Below are positions 16,511 through 25,259 of a stretch of DNA of 52,101 nucleotides, one piece after another. The translations under genes were made by a program, and so were the position numbers. Location of the stretch: NCBI GenBank assembly GCA_023391835.1, contig JAEWAE010000031.1, positions 1 through 52,101 of the forward strand. The letters run 5' to 3'. The stretch is from Bacillota bacterium (GTDB lineage Bacteria; Bacillota; Clostridia; Oscillospirales; Ethanoligenentaceae). Within the stretch, counting starts at the first letter, position 1. Each line of letters begins with the position of its first letter. The notes beneath the pieces were generated by a model. The model was not told the origin of the DNA and ran no database searches. It was given only the letters and a program-made list of their open reading frames with translations.

Positions 16511-17560
16511 ATGATCGTCGTAGTGAAAAACGGAACCCCGCCGGAGCGCCTGGGAGAGCTCACCAAATTGCTGGAAGGATATGGCGTCAAAGTGAATGTA
16601 TCTGTAGGGGAATCTTCCATCGTGCTCGGGCTGATCGGCGACACGTCGGCTATTGATGTGGAATCGGTAGCCGCCCAGGACGATGTGGAAATGGTACGCC
16701 GCGTGCAGGAACCGTATAAAAAGGCCAACCGCAAATTCCACCCCGACAACACCGTCGTCCCCGTGGGCAGCCGGTGTATCGGCGGCAGCGAGATCGCGGT
16801 GATCGCCGGCCCCTGCTCGGTGGAAAATGAGGAGCAGATCTGCGAAGTGGCCCGCCGGGTCAAAGCCTCGGGCGCCGGTTTCCTGCGCGGTGGCGCTTTC
16901 AAGCCCCGCACCTCCCCCTACACCTTCCAGGGCCTTCACGCCCATGGGCTGGAGCTGTTACGGCTCGCCCGCAAGCTGACCGGCCTGCCCATTGTTTCCG
17001 AAATCATGAGCCCCGCCCATCTGGAGCTTTTCGAGGATGTGGACGTCATCCAGGTCGGCGCGCGCAATATGCAGAATTTCGAGCTGCTCAAGGAGCTGGG
17101 CCATATCCGCAAGCCTATCCTGCTCAAACGCGGGCTTGCCAACACCATTGAGGAGTTCCTCATGAGCGCCGAATATATTATGGCCGGGGGCAATGAGAAC
17201 GTCATCCTCTGCGAGCGGGGCATCCGCACCTTCGAAACTTACACCCGCAACACGCTGGATATTTCGGCGGTGCCGGTGCTCAAGCGGCTTTCCCATCTGC
17301 CGGTCATCGTCGACCCGACCCATTCCGGCGGGCTGCCCTGGCTGGTGGAGCCCCTTTCCAAGGCGGCCATCGCAGCCGGCGCGGACGGGCTGATCATCGA
17401 AGTGCACAACAACCCGAAAAAGGCGCTTTCCGACGGCGCCCAGGCCATCACGCCCGACCAGTTCGATCAGATCATGGGCCGGCTGCGCCGTGTCGCCGCG
17501 GCCGAGGACCGTGAAATCGGAGCGGGGTCTTTCCAAAAGGGGCCGGAAGGGGTAAAATAA
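16511..17560 (+). CDS. aroF: 3-deoxy-7-phosphoheptulonate (DAHP) synthase with N-terminal regulatory domain
   Basis: About 349 residues. Residues 1-70 form a ferredoxin-like regulatory domain of the kind found in Thermotoga-type (type I-beta) DAHP synthases, where it mediates Tyr/Phe feedback. The barrel follows with AGPCSVENEEQ (99-109), GGAFKPRTSPYTFQG, GARNMQNFELLKELG, PILLKRG and DPTHSGG. It condenses phosphoenolpyruvate with erythrose 4-phosphate, the committed step. The ATG at 16511, 10 bases after GAGGAG, was preferred to an ATG at 16493. Together the leader attenuator and the regulatory domain give control by aromatic amino acids at both transcription and activity level. Confidence 0.95.
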   Translation: MIVVVKNGTPPERLGELTKLLEGYGVKVNVSVGESSIVLGLIGDTSAIDVESVAAQDDVEMVRRVQEPYKKANRKFHPDNTVVPVGSRCIGGSEIAVIAGPCSVENEEQICEVARRVKASGAGFLRGGAFKPRTSPYTFQGLHAHGLELLRLARKLTGLPIVSEIMSPAHLELFEDVDVIQVGARNMQNFELLKELGHIRKPILLKRGLANTIEEFLMSAEYIMAGGNENVILCERGIRTFETYTRNTLDISAVPVLKRLSHLPVIVDPTHSGGLPWLVEPLSKAAIAAGADGLIIEVHNNPKKALSDGAQAITPDQFDQIMGRLRRVAAAEDREIGAGSFQKGPEGVK

Positions 17561-17599
17561 ACCTATCGAAACACGAGAAAACCATGCGGGAGGCGGAAC

Positions 17600-18466
17600 A
17601 TGCAGGACTCTGACTTTACCGGCGTGCGGGTCGGCATCGCGGGGCTGGGGCTTATCGGCGGTTCGCTGGGGATGGCGCTGCGGCATATCCCCGGCGTACG
17701 GGTGGCCGGCTTCGACATCGACCCGCACACCGTCGAAGCCGCGGTGAAGGCGGGCGCCGCCGATGAAGCGGCCGTGACGCCCGAGACGGTGCTGGGGTGC
17801 GACTATCTGTTCGTCGCGCTCTATCCGCAGACGATCGTCGAGTTTGTCACCGGCCATGCCGGGGCAATTGCAAAAGGTACTGTCGTCGTCGACTGCTGCG
17901 GCATCAAAGGCCGCATCGTCCGCACGCTCGCGCCTGCCGCCGCCGCCAACGGATTCACCTATATCGGCGGCCACCCCATGGCGGGCACCGAGCGCAGCGG
18001 CATTGGGGCCGCCCGGGCGGATCTTTACGACGGGGCGAGCTTTATCCTCACCCCGCCCGAGGGTACCCCACCCGCGGCGCTCAGCCGGCTGCGGGCCCTT
18101 CTGCAGGCTGCCGGCTTCGGCCGCACGGTGGTCACGACGCCGGAGCATCACGACCGGATGATCGCTTTCACCTCTCAACTGCCCCATATCCTGGCCTGCG
18201 CCTATGTGCAAAGCCCCAGTTGCCGAGAACACGCGGGCTTTTCCGCCGGCAGCTACCGGGATGTGTCGCGCGTGGCACATATCGCGCCCGGGCTGTGGAG
18301 TGAGCTGTTTATCGACAACGGGGATATGCTGTGCGCCGAGATCGACGAACTGCTGCGGCATATCACCACGCTGCGCGACGCCGTGCGGGACGGGGACCGG
18401 CCGGGGCTGGCCGCCATGCTGGCTAAGGCGCGGCAGATCAAGGATGGTGTCGACCATGGAAACTGA
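17600..18466 (+). CDS. tyrA: prephenate dehydrogenase
   Basis: 288 residues. An N-terminal nucleotide-binding fold has GIAGLGLIGGSLGMAL, then DCCGIKG, the substrate-binding GGHPMAGTERSG, and the helical dimerisation domain with HDRMIAFTSQLPHILA and FSAGSYRDVSRVA. It oxidatively decarboxylates prephenate to 4-hydroxyphenylpyruvate, the tyrosine branch; arogenate as substrate cannot be excluded. No ACT domain follows, so feedback control may rest with aroF. GGGAGG lies 6 bases before the ATG. It overlaps aroB by 11 bases. Confidence 0.93.
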   Translation: MQDSDFTGVRVGIAGLGLIGGSLGMALRHIPGVRVAGFDIDPHTVEAAVKAGAADEAAVTPETVLGCDYLFVALYPQTIVEFVTGHAGAIAKGTVVVDCCGIKGRIVRTLAPAAAANGFTYIGGHPMAGTERSGIGAARADLYDGASFILTPPEGTPPAALSRLRALLQAAGFGRTVVTTPEHHDRMIAFTSQLPHILACAYVQSPSCREHAGFSAGSYRDVSRVAHIAPGLWSELFIDNGDMLCAEIDELLRHITTLRDAVRDGDRPGLAAMLAKARQIKDGVDHGN

Positions 18467-19505
18467 AATTCTGCCCGTCCATACCGGGCACGGCTATGAC
18501 ATAGCCCTGGGCGAGGGCGTCCTCGGGGAAACCGGCACGCGTGTCGCCGCCCTGACCGCCAGCCGCCGGGCGGCGGTCATCACCGACTCAAACGTGGAAA
18601 AACTATACGGGGCCGCGGTAATGGAAAGTCTGCGCGCGGCCGGTTTCCAGGCGGAGCTTTTCGCCTTCCCGGCCGGAGAAACTTCTAAAAATCACGCGAC
18701 GCTGCTGACCATCTATTCTTTCCTGGCCAGGGCCGAAATCACCCGCGCCGACCTGATCGTGGCGCTGGGCGGCGGCGTGGTGGGCGACGTGGCGGGTTTC
18801 GCCGCGGCCACCTGGCAGCGGGGCATCCCGTTTGTGCAGATTCCCACCACTCTGCTGGCCCAGGTGGATTCTTCCATCGGCGGCAAAACGGCCGTGGATC
18901 TGCCCGAGGGGAAAAACCTGGTGGGCGCCTTCTGGCAGCCGAGTCTGGTGCTGTGCGACCCGCTCACGCTGCGCACGCTGGACGCGCGCAACGTTGCCTG
19001 CGGCATGGGCGAGATTGTCAAGCACGCCTGTATCCGCAGCGAAACGCTTTTTGAGACCCTCGAGCGGGGCGCCGAAGTGACCCCCGCCGTCATCGCACAG
19101 AATCTTGCCATCAAACGGGCGGTGGTGGAGCACGACGAGCGGGAACGCGGCGAGCGCATGGTGTTAAATTTCGGCCATACCCTCGGCCACGCCGTCGAGA
19201 AGCTCCAGCATTATGCAGGAGCTACTCACGGCGAAGCCGTGGCGATGGGCATGGTGCTCATGACCCGCGCCAGCGAGCAAAACAGTCTGACCCCGGCCGG
19301 CACGGCCGACCGCATCGCGCGGCTGCTTGCCCGCTGCGGGCTGCCCGACCGGTGCGACCTGCCGCTCAAGGACATCGTGCAGGCAGCCGCGGGCGACAAA
19401 AAGCGCGCCGGCGACTGCATCCGCCTCATTGTGCTGCGGCGCATCGGCGAAGCGGTGATTTACCCGCTGCCGGTGGCCGAACTGCCGGCCTTTTTCGGGT
19501 TGTAA
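18456..19505 (+). CDS. aroB: 3-dehydroquinate synthase
   Basis: About 349 residues. The NAD-binding region has ALGGGVVGDVAGFAAATW, followed by QIPTTLLAQVDSSIGGKTAVDLPEGKNLVGAFWQP, GEIVKHACI and the metal-ligand NFGHTLGHAVE and HGEAVAMGM. It cyclises DAHP to 3-dehydroquinate. The ATG at 18456 overlaps the end of tyrA, with AAGGA about 11 bases upstream; an in-frame ATG at 18444 is an alternative. The next enzyme, dehydroquinate dehydratase, is not in this operon. Confidence 0.95.
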   Translation: METEILPVHTGHGYDIALGEGVLGETGTRVAALTASRRAAVITDSNVEKLYGAAVMESLRAAGFQAELFAFPAGETSKNHATLLTIYSFLARAEITRADLIVALGGGVVGDVAGFAAATWQRGIPFVQIPTTLLAQVDSSIGGKTAVDLPEGKNLVGAFWQPSLVLCDPLTLRTLDARNVACGMGEIVKHACIRSETLFETLERGAEVTPAVIAQNLAIKRAVVEHDERERGERMVLNFGHTLGHAVEKLQHYAGATHGEAVAMGMVLMTRASEQNSLTPAGTADRIARLLARCGLPDRCDLPLKDIVQAAAGDKKRAGDCIRLIVLRRIGEAVIYPLPVAELPAFFGL

Positions 19506-19508
19506 AAT

Positions 19509-19733
19509 ATGGGAGATATATTTCCCCGTCTGATAATGGCTATCGTTGTGCTGCTGTGCGGCGCCGCGGGCTTTGTCGGGCTGGCCGTAAGGGCGCTGCA
19601 CCGGGGCCGGGCCGGTCGGCCCGAAGCCATCCGGCAGGTGCCGTGGTTTTTTCTGATCGCATTCATCCTGCTGGTCTTCGGCGCGCTGGTGTGGGCGGCA
19701 TATGTCGTATTGCACGCCGGAGGGCGGCTGTGA
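19509..19733 (+). CDS. small two-helix membrane protein within the aro operon
   Basis: 74 residues with two hydrophobic helices (about 5-28 and 45-68) separated by a basic loop containing RALHRGRAGRPEAIR. It starts 3 bases after the aroB stop with no clear ribosome binding site, so translation would depend on coupling to aroB. No family is recognised. It is co-directional with the flanking pathway genes and fills the whole gap between them, which favours a real gene. A role in aromatic synthesis or transport is only a guess. Confidence 0.55.
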   Translation: MGDIFPRLIMAIVVLLCGAAGFVGLAVRALHRGRAGRPEAIRQVPWFFLIAFILLVFGALVWAAYVVLHAGGRL

Positions 19734-19773
19734 GTCTATCGGCCGGTCTGTCGGCCAAACGGAGGTTTAAACA

Positions 19774-21048
19774 GTGGACATGCAAATCCGTCCGTCCGTG
19801 CTGCGCGGCGAAGTGACGCCGCCCCCCTCCAAAAGCGCGGCGCACCGGGCGCTCATCTGTGCCGCGCTGGCCTCGGGCCGCAGCGTGCTCACGCCCGCCG
19901 TGCCCTCGCGGGATATTGAGGCGACCGCCGCCGCCGTGGGGGCTTTGGGGGCTGTCGTCGCCGTCTCGGGCGGCGCTCTGCGGGTGGATGGCACGGCCGG
20001 TCGGCCCCAAGCGGCCGACGGCGATGTCATCGACTGCGGCGAATCCGGCTCCACACTGCGCTTCATGATCCCGGTGGCGGCGCTGAGCGGGCGGCGGCTC
20101 ACCTTCGTCGGGCACGGCCGGCTGCCTCGGCGGCCCATTGGGCCGTATCTCGACTGTCTGCCCCCCGCCGGCGTCCGTTGCCGCACCGAGGGCGGGCTGC
20201 CGCTGACTATCGAGGGGCAGCTGCGGCCCGGGGAATTCCGCCTGCCGGGCGACGTGAGTTCCCAATTCGTCACGGGGCTTTTGCTGGCGCTGCCCCTGCT
20301 TGCGGGCGACAGCCGCATTCGCCTGCTCAGCCCGCTGGAATCCGCCGGCTATGTGGATATGACGCTCGCCGCCATGGCCCGCTGCGGTGTGACCGTGCGC
20401 CCCACGGCCGACGGCTATGCGATACCCGGCGGTCAGAGCTACCGCGCGTGCGATACGGCGGTGGAAACCGACTGGTCCCAGGCGGCCTTCTGGCTGGCGG
20501 CCGGAGCACTGGGCGGCCCGGTGACCTGCCGGGGGATGGACACCCGCTCCCGGCAGGGTGACCGGGCCGTTTTTTCGATCCTGGAAAAATCCGGCGTACG
20601 CATGACGGCGCAGGGTGACCGTGTCACGGCGGCGGCCGACAGGCGGGAGGGCTTCACCGTCCGCGCCGCCCAGATCCCCGACCTTGTGCCGATGCTGGCC
20701 GCTTACGCCTGCCTTTGCGAGGGGCCGTCGTGCATCACCGACGCCGGGCGGCTGCGGCTCAAAGAGAGCGACCGCCTGCATGCCATGGCCCTTGGGCTGC
20801 GGGCGCTGGGCGCGCATATCACTGAGCAGCCCGACGGGCTGCGTATCGAGCCCGCCGGGCCGCTGCCCGGCGGCACCGCCGACACCGCCGGCGACCATCG
20901 CATCGCCATGGCGCTGAGCGTGGCCGCGGCGGGCTGCACCGGGCCTTCCCGGCTTATCGGGTGCGAGTGTGTCGAAAAATCCTATCCCGAATTTTTTACC
21001 GATTTTCAGAAGCTGGGAGGTCTTGCCGATGGCATCGATGTGGGGTAA
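19774..21048 (+). CDS. aroA: 3-phosphoshikimate 1-carboxyvinyltransferase (EPSP synthase)
   Basis: 424 residues. Expected EPSP synthase blocks are visible: PPPSKSAAHRALICAALA for phosphoshikimate binding, CGESGSTLRFMIPVAAL, GDVSSQFVTGLLLALPL, RLKESDRLHAMA and DTAGDHRIAMALSVAA. It transfers the enolpyruvyl group of phosphoenolpyruvate to shikimate 3-phosphate. The GTG start lies 8 bases after GGAGG. The glycine-rich block reads GESGSTLR, differing from the E. coli class I GNAGTAMR form, so the enzyme is likely outside that class. It overlaps aroC by 20 bases. Confidence 0.94.
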   Translation: MDMQIRPSVLRGEVTPPPSKSAAHRALICAALASGRSVLTPAVPSRDIEATAAAVGALGAVVAVSGGALRVDGTAGRPQAADGDVIDCGESGSTLRFMIPVAALSGRRLTFVGHGRLPRRPIGPYLDCLPPAGVRCRTEGGLPLTIEGQLRPGEFRLPGDVSSQFVTGLLLALPLLAGDSRIRLLSPLESAGYVDMTLAAMARCGVTVRPTADGYAIPGGQSYRACDTAVETDWSQAAFWLAAGALGGPVTCRGMDTRSRQGDRAVFSILEKSGVRMTAQGDRVTAAADRREGFTVRAAQIPDLVPMLAAYACLCEGPSCITDAGRLRLKESDRLHAMALGLRALGAHITEQPDGLRIEPAGPLPGGTADTAGDHRIAMALSVAAAGCTGPSRLIGCECVEKSYPEFFTDFQKLGGLADGIDVG

Positions 21049-22123
21049 CTATCTGAAGCTCTCGATTTTCGGCGAATCACACGGTGCGGGCATCGGCGTG
21101 GTGATCGACGGCCTGCCGGCGGGCGAAGCCGTGGATATGGAGCAGGTGGTCCGTCAGATGGCCCGGCGTGCGCCTGGGAGCAGCATCACCGTCACGCCCC
21201 GCAAAGAGAGCGACGCACCGCAAATTATTTCCGGCATCACCGCGGATTCGACAAACGGCGCGCCTTTATGTGCTATAATCAGAAATACCGACACACATTC
21301 GTCGGATTATGACGAGTTGAGGTATGTGCCGCGGCCGGGGCACGCGGATTACACCGGGCATGTGCGTTACCGGGGGCACAACGACCCCCGGGGCGGCGGG
21401 CATTTTTCCGGCCGTCTGACGGCGCCCATGGTTTTTGCCGGGGCGGTGTGCCGTCAGTTGCTCGCCCGGCGGGGCATTGAGATCGGCGCGCATCTTGCGT
21501 CGGTGGGGTCTGTGGCCGCGAAGCGGCTGGACCCGGCCGCCGTGAGCGCGCCGCAGCTGCGGCGGCTGAGCACCCGCACGTTCCCGGTGCTCGACCCGGC
21601 GGACGAGACCCCCTTCCGTCAGGCGATCGAAGCGGCCCGCATGGAGGGCGACTCGGTGGGCGGCGTGGTGGAGTGTGCCGCCGTCGGGCTCCCCGCTGGG
21701 CTGGGCAGCCCGATTTTCGACGGGGTGGAAAACCGGCTGGCGGGCCTTCTGTGGGGCATCCCAGCGGTCAAAGGGCTGGAATTCGGCGAGGGCTTCGCCG
21801 GTGCGGCTTCCCGCGGCTCGCAGCAGAACGACCCGTATTATATGGAAGGCAGCACCGTCCGCACCCGCACCAACCATCACGGCGGCATCCTGGGCGGCAT
21901 CACAAGCGGCATGCCGATGATTTTCCGACTGGCTTTCAAGCCGACCTCGTCCATCCACTTACCGCAACCGAGCATCGATCTGCGCACCCGGCAGGATACC
22001 ACTCTCACCGTCCCCGGGCGGCATGACCCCTGCGTGGCCGTGCGTGCGGTGCCGGTGGTGGAAAACCTGACGGCGGTGTGTCTGATGGATTTACTGTTGG
22101 AGGCAAAGGGTTATGACGCTTGA
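21029..22123 (+). CDS. aroC: chorismate synthase
   Basis: About 364 residues starting MASMWGNYLKLSIFGESHG. It shows the three family signatures: GESHGAGIGVVIDGLPAG, then VRYRGHNDPRGGGHFSGR, and the C-terminal RTRTNHHGGILGGITSG and RHDPCVAVRAVPVVEN. It uses reduced FMN to convert EPSP to chorismate. The ATG is 8 bases after GGGAGG inside the end of aroA. It overlaps pheA by 11 bases, so aroA-aroC-pheA form a tightly coupled set. Confidence 0.96.
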   Translation: MASMWGNYLKLSIFGESHGAGIGVVIDGLPAGEAVDMEQVVRQMARRAPGSSITVTPRKESDAPQIISGITADSTNGAPLCAIIRNTDTHSSDYDELRYVPRPGHADYTGHVRYRGHNDPRGGGHFSGRLTAPMVFAGAVCRQLLARRGIEIGAHLASVGSVAAKRLDPAAVSAPQLRRLSTRTFPVLDPADETPFRQAIEAARMEGDSVGGVVECAAVGLPAGLGSPIFDGVENRLAGLLWGIPAVKGLEFGEGFAGAASRGSQQNDPYYMEGSTVRTRTNHHGGILGGITSGMPMIFRLAFKPTSSIHLPQPSIDLRTRQDTTLTVPGRHDPCVAVRAVPVVENLTAVCLMDLLLEAKGYDA

Positions 22124-23261
22124 CGAACTGCGGCAGCAGATAAACGGCATCGACGAGCAGATCATGCAGCTGTTTTTGCAGCGCATGCAGGTCGTCGAGG
22201 CCGTGGCACAGGATAAGAAAGAGCGGGGTCTGCCGATCCTGTGCCCCGACCGGGAAAAAACGATCACCACGCGCAATATGGCGCAGGTGCCGCCGGAGGA
22301 ATATTTTTATGCGCTGTCGTTTTTCCAGCACATGCTGGAACTGAGCCGGCAGCGGCAGCGGGAGATTATCCACGAGGGCCGCCCCGAAGGGCCCGTGAGC
22401 CGTCTGCTCGCCGCCCGCATGCAGCCCAAGGAAAAACCGCGCGTCTGTGTGCAGGGGGTGGAGGCATCTTATGCCATGGCCGCCGCCAAACGTATTTATC
22501 CCGACGCCGACCTGACTTATGTGCATAAATGGGAGGATATTTTTTATTCCCTGGAGGAAGGCTCCTGTGATTACGGCGTGCTGCCGGTGGAAAATTCCCG
22601 CGCCGGCTCGGTAGGTGAAGTATTCGACCTGCTTATCAAGCACCGGTGCTATATCACCCACGCCGTTTCCATCCCGGTGGATCACTATCTGCTGGGAGTG
22701 CGCGGGGCTACGCTGAGCGACGTGCGCAAGGTCTTTTCCCATCCTCACGCTTTCCCTCAATGCACCGCCTTTTTGCGGCAGCACCCGCGATTTGAGACGG
22801 TGCCCTATACCAATACGGCGGCAGCCGCCGAGTATGTGGCGCGGGAGGGCCGGCGGGAATACGCCGCCATCGCGTCGCGGGACTGCGCGCTCATTTACGG
22901 GCTGGATATCCTGGCCAAATCCATCCAGACCAGCCACGGCAATTGCACCCGTTTCATTGCCATCTCACATTCGCCGGAGGTGGCGCCCAACGCCAACAAG
23001 GTCAGTTTGTTTTTCACGCTGCCCCACGTCACCGGCTCGCTTTTTCACACGCTGGGGCGCTTCGCGTTCAACAGTCTCAATATCTGCAAAATCGAGTCCC
23101 GGCCCATCCCCGACCGGAACTTTGAGTATTATTTCTATCTCGATTTTACCGGAAGCATCCGCTCGCGCCCGACACTGGATCTGCTCGACACCCTAAGTGA
23201 GGAGCTGCCCGGTTTCAATTTCATGGGCAATTATTACGAGCCCGCCGGGCAGACGAAATAA
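22113..23261 (+). CDS. pheA: bifunctional chorismate mutase / prephenate dehydratase
   Basis: 382 residues. An AroQ-type chorismate mutase domain (about 1-90: DELRQQINGIDEQIMQLFLQRM, then DREK) is followed by a prephenate dehydratase domain at about 108-285 (YGVLPVENSRAGSVGEVFDLL, FSHPHAFPQC and the Thr-Arg-Phe of NCTRFIAI). A C-terminal ACT domain at about 300-375 has the ESRP motif (ICKIESRPIPDRNFEYYFYLD), the usual Phe feedback site. It converts chorismate to phenylpyruvate. It is the last gene of the operon and is followed by a strong hairpin. Confidence 0.95.
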   Translation: MTLDELRQQINGIDEQIMQLFLQRMQVVEAVAQDKKERGLPILCPDREKTITTRNMAQVPPEEYFYALSFFQHMLELSRQRQREIIHEGRPEGPVSRLLAARMQPKEKPRVCVQGVEASYAMAAAKRIYPDADLTYVHKWEDIFYSLEEGSCDYGVLPVENSRAGSVGEVFDLLIKHRCYITHAVSIPVDHYLLGVRGATLSDVRKVFSHPHAFPQCTAFLRQHPRFETVPYTNTAAAAEYVAREGRREYAAIASRDCALIYGLDILAKSIQTSHGNCTRFIAISHSPEVAPNANKVSLFFTLPHVTGSLFHTLGRFAFNSLNICKIESRPIPDRNFEYYFYLDFTGSIRSRPTLDLLDTLSEELPGFNFMGNYYEPAGQTK

Positions 23262-23274
23262 TCCCCGCATAACA

Positions 23275-23303
23275 GAGCCCCCCTGTCGATGACAGGGGGG
23301 CTC
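23275..23303. terminator. strong hairpin between converging pheA and the EET operon
   Basis: A 13-bp perfect stem GAGCCCCCCTGTC/GACAGGGGGGCTC with a 3-base loop. Only two T follow on the plus strand, so it may act through stem stability or as a bidirectional block. Confidence 0.65.
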
Positions 23304-23333
23304 TTGCATGGGCAGCGGTACTCCTGTAGAAAC

Positions 23334-24242
23334 TTACTTCAGACTGATGTTGGAAACCGCCGGGCCGTCGTCATACCCGCCGAAATATGCTTCGGCGCAG
23401 GCGGTGAGCACCACGGTCTTGCCGGTATAATCCTTGGTGGTCAAGGCCTTTTTGCTGCTGTCATACATCGGTGTGGAGTTTTCGAGCAGTTGCACCGCAC
23501 CCTTGCCCGTGATGCCGGCCACGTTGCCTTCATAGGTCACGTTGCCGTCGATCCACAGTTTGACCTTGGTGGTGGATGAAGTATCCTGCATCGCAAGGAT
23601 GAAGTAATGATACTTGTTGTCGCTGATCTTCACGCCCGTGTCTTTGACAAGCTCCTGCTTGACGACCTTGCTGCCTGATTTGTAGTTGCGCTGGATCTGG
23701 ATATCGCCGCCGTAGGTGACGATGGCCAGAGCCTTGGTCACGGAGTCGTCGGAAAGTTCTTTCTGGGGTGCGGCATCCTTGAAGACGATGGCCGCGTTGA
23801 AGACGTCGGCCGTCGCGCCGCTGACCTTTTCCTTAAACTTGTAAATGCCGCTGCCATACTGGGCCGCCGAGCCGTCTTTGAGCAGCAGCGCGCTGGAAAA
23901 GTAGGAATTCTTCGTCGGGTCGGTCGTCAGGTTGCCGGAAGCATCCAGCGTGCCCGGGTTGCCCTTCATCATGACGATGGGCTTGGTCTCGCCGCCGCTT
24001 TCCGGCTTGGCGATGGTCGCGGTGGTCGTGGTATCCGCGGCGGTGACGTTGGTCCGATCCCAGTTGTCGGACTTGAGGCTGCCCTTGCTGAAACTGGTCA
24101 TCACAGTGGACAGATCCAGCGTCTGCAGCGAAGCGGAAGAACCGGAAGACTTGCTGCCGGAGCAGCCGGTGAGCAGCGCCGTGGTGGCCATTGCAAAAAC
24201 CAGTGTACAGGCCAGCGGCTTGAACAGATTCGATCTTTTCAT
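23334..24242 (-). CDS. EET-operon lipoprotein with jelly-roll-like domain
   Basis: 302 residues. The signal peptide ends in lipobox LLTGC (Cys27), then comes a Ser-rich linker. The C-terminal half has a concanavalin/LamG-like strand pattern, with YHYFILAMQDTSSTTKVKLW followed by IDGNVTYEGN. Near residue 138 there is KVSGATADV, reminiscent of the [ST]GA[ST] core that ApbE transferases modify with FMN, though the usual Asp and following Thr/Ser context is weak. It is the last gene of the EET operon, overlapping eetB by 4 bases; in Listeria the flavinylated lipoprotein PplA belongs to the equivalent gene set. Function is therefore suggested by context, not established by homology I can see. Confidence 0.75.
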   Translation of the reverse strand: MKRSNLFKPLACTLVFAMATTALLTGCSGSKSSGSSASLQTLDLSTVMTSFSKGSLKSDNWDRTNVTAADTTTTATIAKPESGGETKPIVMMKGNPGTLDASGNLTTDPTKNSYFSSALLLKDGSAAQYGSGIYKFKEKVSGATADVFNAAIVFKDAAPQKELSDDSVTKALAIVTYGGDIQIQRNYKSGSKVVKQELVKDTGVKISDNKYHYFILAMQDTSSTTKVKLWIDGNVTYEGNVAGITGKGAVQLLENSTPMYDSSKKALTTKDYTGKTVVLTACAEAYFGGYDDGPAVSNISLK

Positions 24243-24814
24243 GATTTTCCTCCATACAATTTATTGTCTGAACGATGCGCTTTGGCATCGAAAGACGGCT
24301 TTTTACGGATCCTGCCGAATGCAGGAGACACGACTCGCAGAAGGGTGCCTGTGATATATCCCATCGCCACGCCGGAAAGAATCAGCAGAGGCAGATAAAA
24401 TGCGACCATGCCGGTGCCCAGCAGGAAAGAGGCGACAATCAGCTGGCCGAGGTTGTGCGAAATGGCGCCGCACACGCTGATGACCAGATAGGAAAGGCTC
24501 CGATGAGCGACCGCCAGCAGCAAAATCATCACCGCTGCCGAGAGCAGCCCGCCCGACAGGCTCATGAGGAAGGCTGTGGCCCCCCGCATCAAAAACACGA
24601 AGCCCGACTTGAGAAACACAATGGCAAAGGTCTGCTTTTTGCCCAGATAAAACAGGCAGTACATCGTGACGATGTTGGCCAGCCCCAGCTTGACGCCCGG
24701 CGGCATCATCGGGATGGGCGGAATCATGTATTCCACCGCCGTGAGCACCAGCGCCAGCGCGAAAAGCATCCCCATCAGCGCGATGCCGAAGCTGTCGGTC
24801 TTTTGGGCTTTCAT
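24239..24814 (-). CDS. eetB: EetB-like membrane protein (Gx transporter / Hpre_diP_synt_I family)
   Basis: About 191 residues with five or so transmembrane segments. Family features include PPGVKLGLANIVTMYCLFYLG near the N-terminus and SVCGAISHNLGQLIVASFLLG. The family is often annotated heptaprenyl diphosphate synthase component I or Gx transporter. In Listeria the member beside EetA is called EetB and is part of flavin-based extracellular electron transfer, with an unclear molecular role. The ATG at 24814 lies 7 bases after AAGGAAGG; a GTG at 24820 is too close to it. It follows eetA in the same direction. Confidence 0.85.
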   Translation of the reverse strand: MKAQKTDSFGIALMGMLFALALVLTAVEYMIPPIPMMPPGVKLGLANIVTMYCLFYLGKKQTFAIVFLKSGFVFLMRGATAFLMSLSGGLLSAAVMILLLAVAHRSLSYLVISVCGAISHNLGQLIVASFLLGTGMVAFYLPLLILSGVAMGYITGTLLRVVSPAFGRIRKKPSFDAKAHRSDNKLYGGKS

Positions 24815-24852
24815 CCGCACACCTTCCTTGCCGGGGCCGAAAGGCCCGGCCG

Positions 24853-25257
24853 TTATGAAATATATGTGTCCGGCGCGTCCTTACCGGTCTTGCCCACGGC
24901 CACCAGTTTGACGGCGACCTTGTTGGGCAGACAGGCGGCGCTTTCACCGGGGCGGCTCAGATAACCCGCACGCACGCAGATCTGATCGGGGCAGGTGGAC
25001 GAATAAAACCGGATCTTTCCATCCGCCACCTGGAGCACCACGTTGGGCTGGCCGGGCACTTCAAATTTTTCGTTGAGCCCGGATGCCAGCATCACGGTTT
25101 GCACCAGCTTGGAATTATAGTAGATCTGCGCCTCCACGGTCGACGCCGGCGCGGCGAACACATGGCGGAAAAGCAGCCATCCGCCCGCAAACAGGAGCAG
25201 CGCCCCCAAAATGATGAAATCTTTTCTTGTCGCAAAGCGACGGCTGGAATCGGCCAT
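24853..25257 (-). CDS. eetA: EetA-like protein with NusG domain II
   Basis: 134 residues: a short cytoplasmic N-terminus, one transmembrane helix at about 14-32, and an extracytoplasmic NusG-II-type beta domain. The family hallmark STCPDQICV (87-95) and CLPNKVAVKLV (109-119) gives three Cys, two in a CxxxxC arrangement. Proteins of this type next to EetB are named EetA in the Listeria EET locus; the role is thought to lie in membrane electron transfer, but the mechanism is not settled. GGAG lies 6 bases before the ATG, within the end of dmkA. Confidence 0.87.
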   Translation of the reverse strand: MADSSRRFATRKDFIILGALLLFAGGWLLFRHVFAAPASTVEAQIYYNSKLVQTVMLASGLNEKFEVPGQPNVVLQVADGKIRFYSSTCPDQICVRAGYLSRPGESAACLPNKVAVKLVAVGKTGKDAPDTYIS

Positions 25258-25259
25258 CT

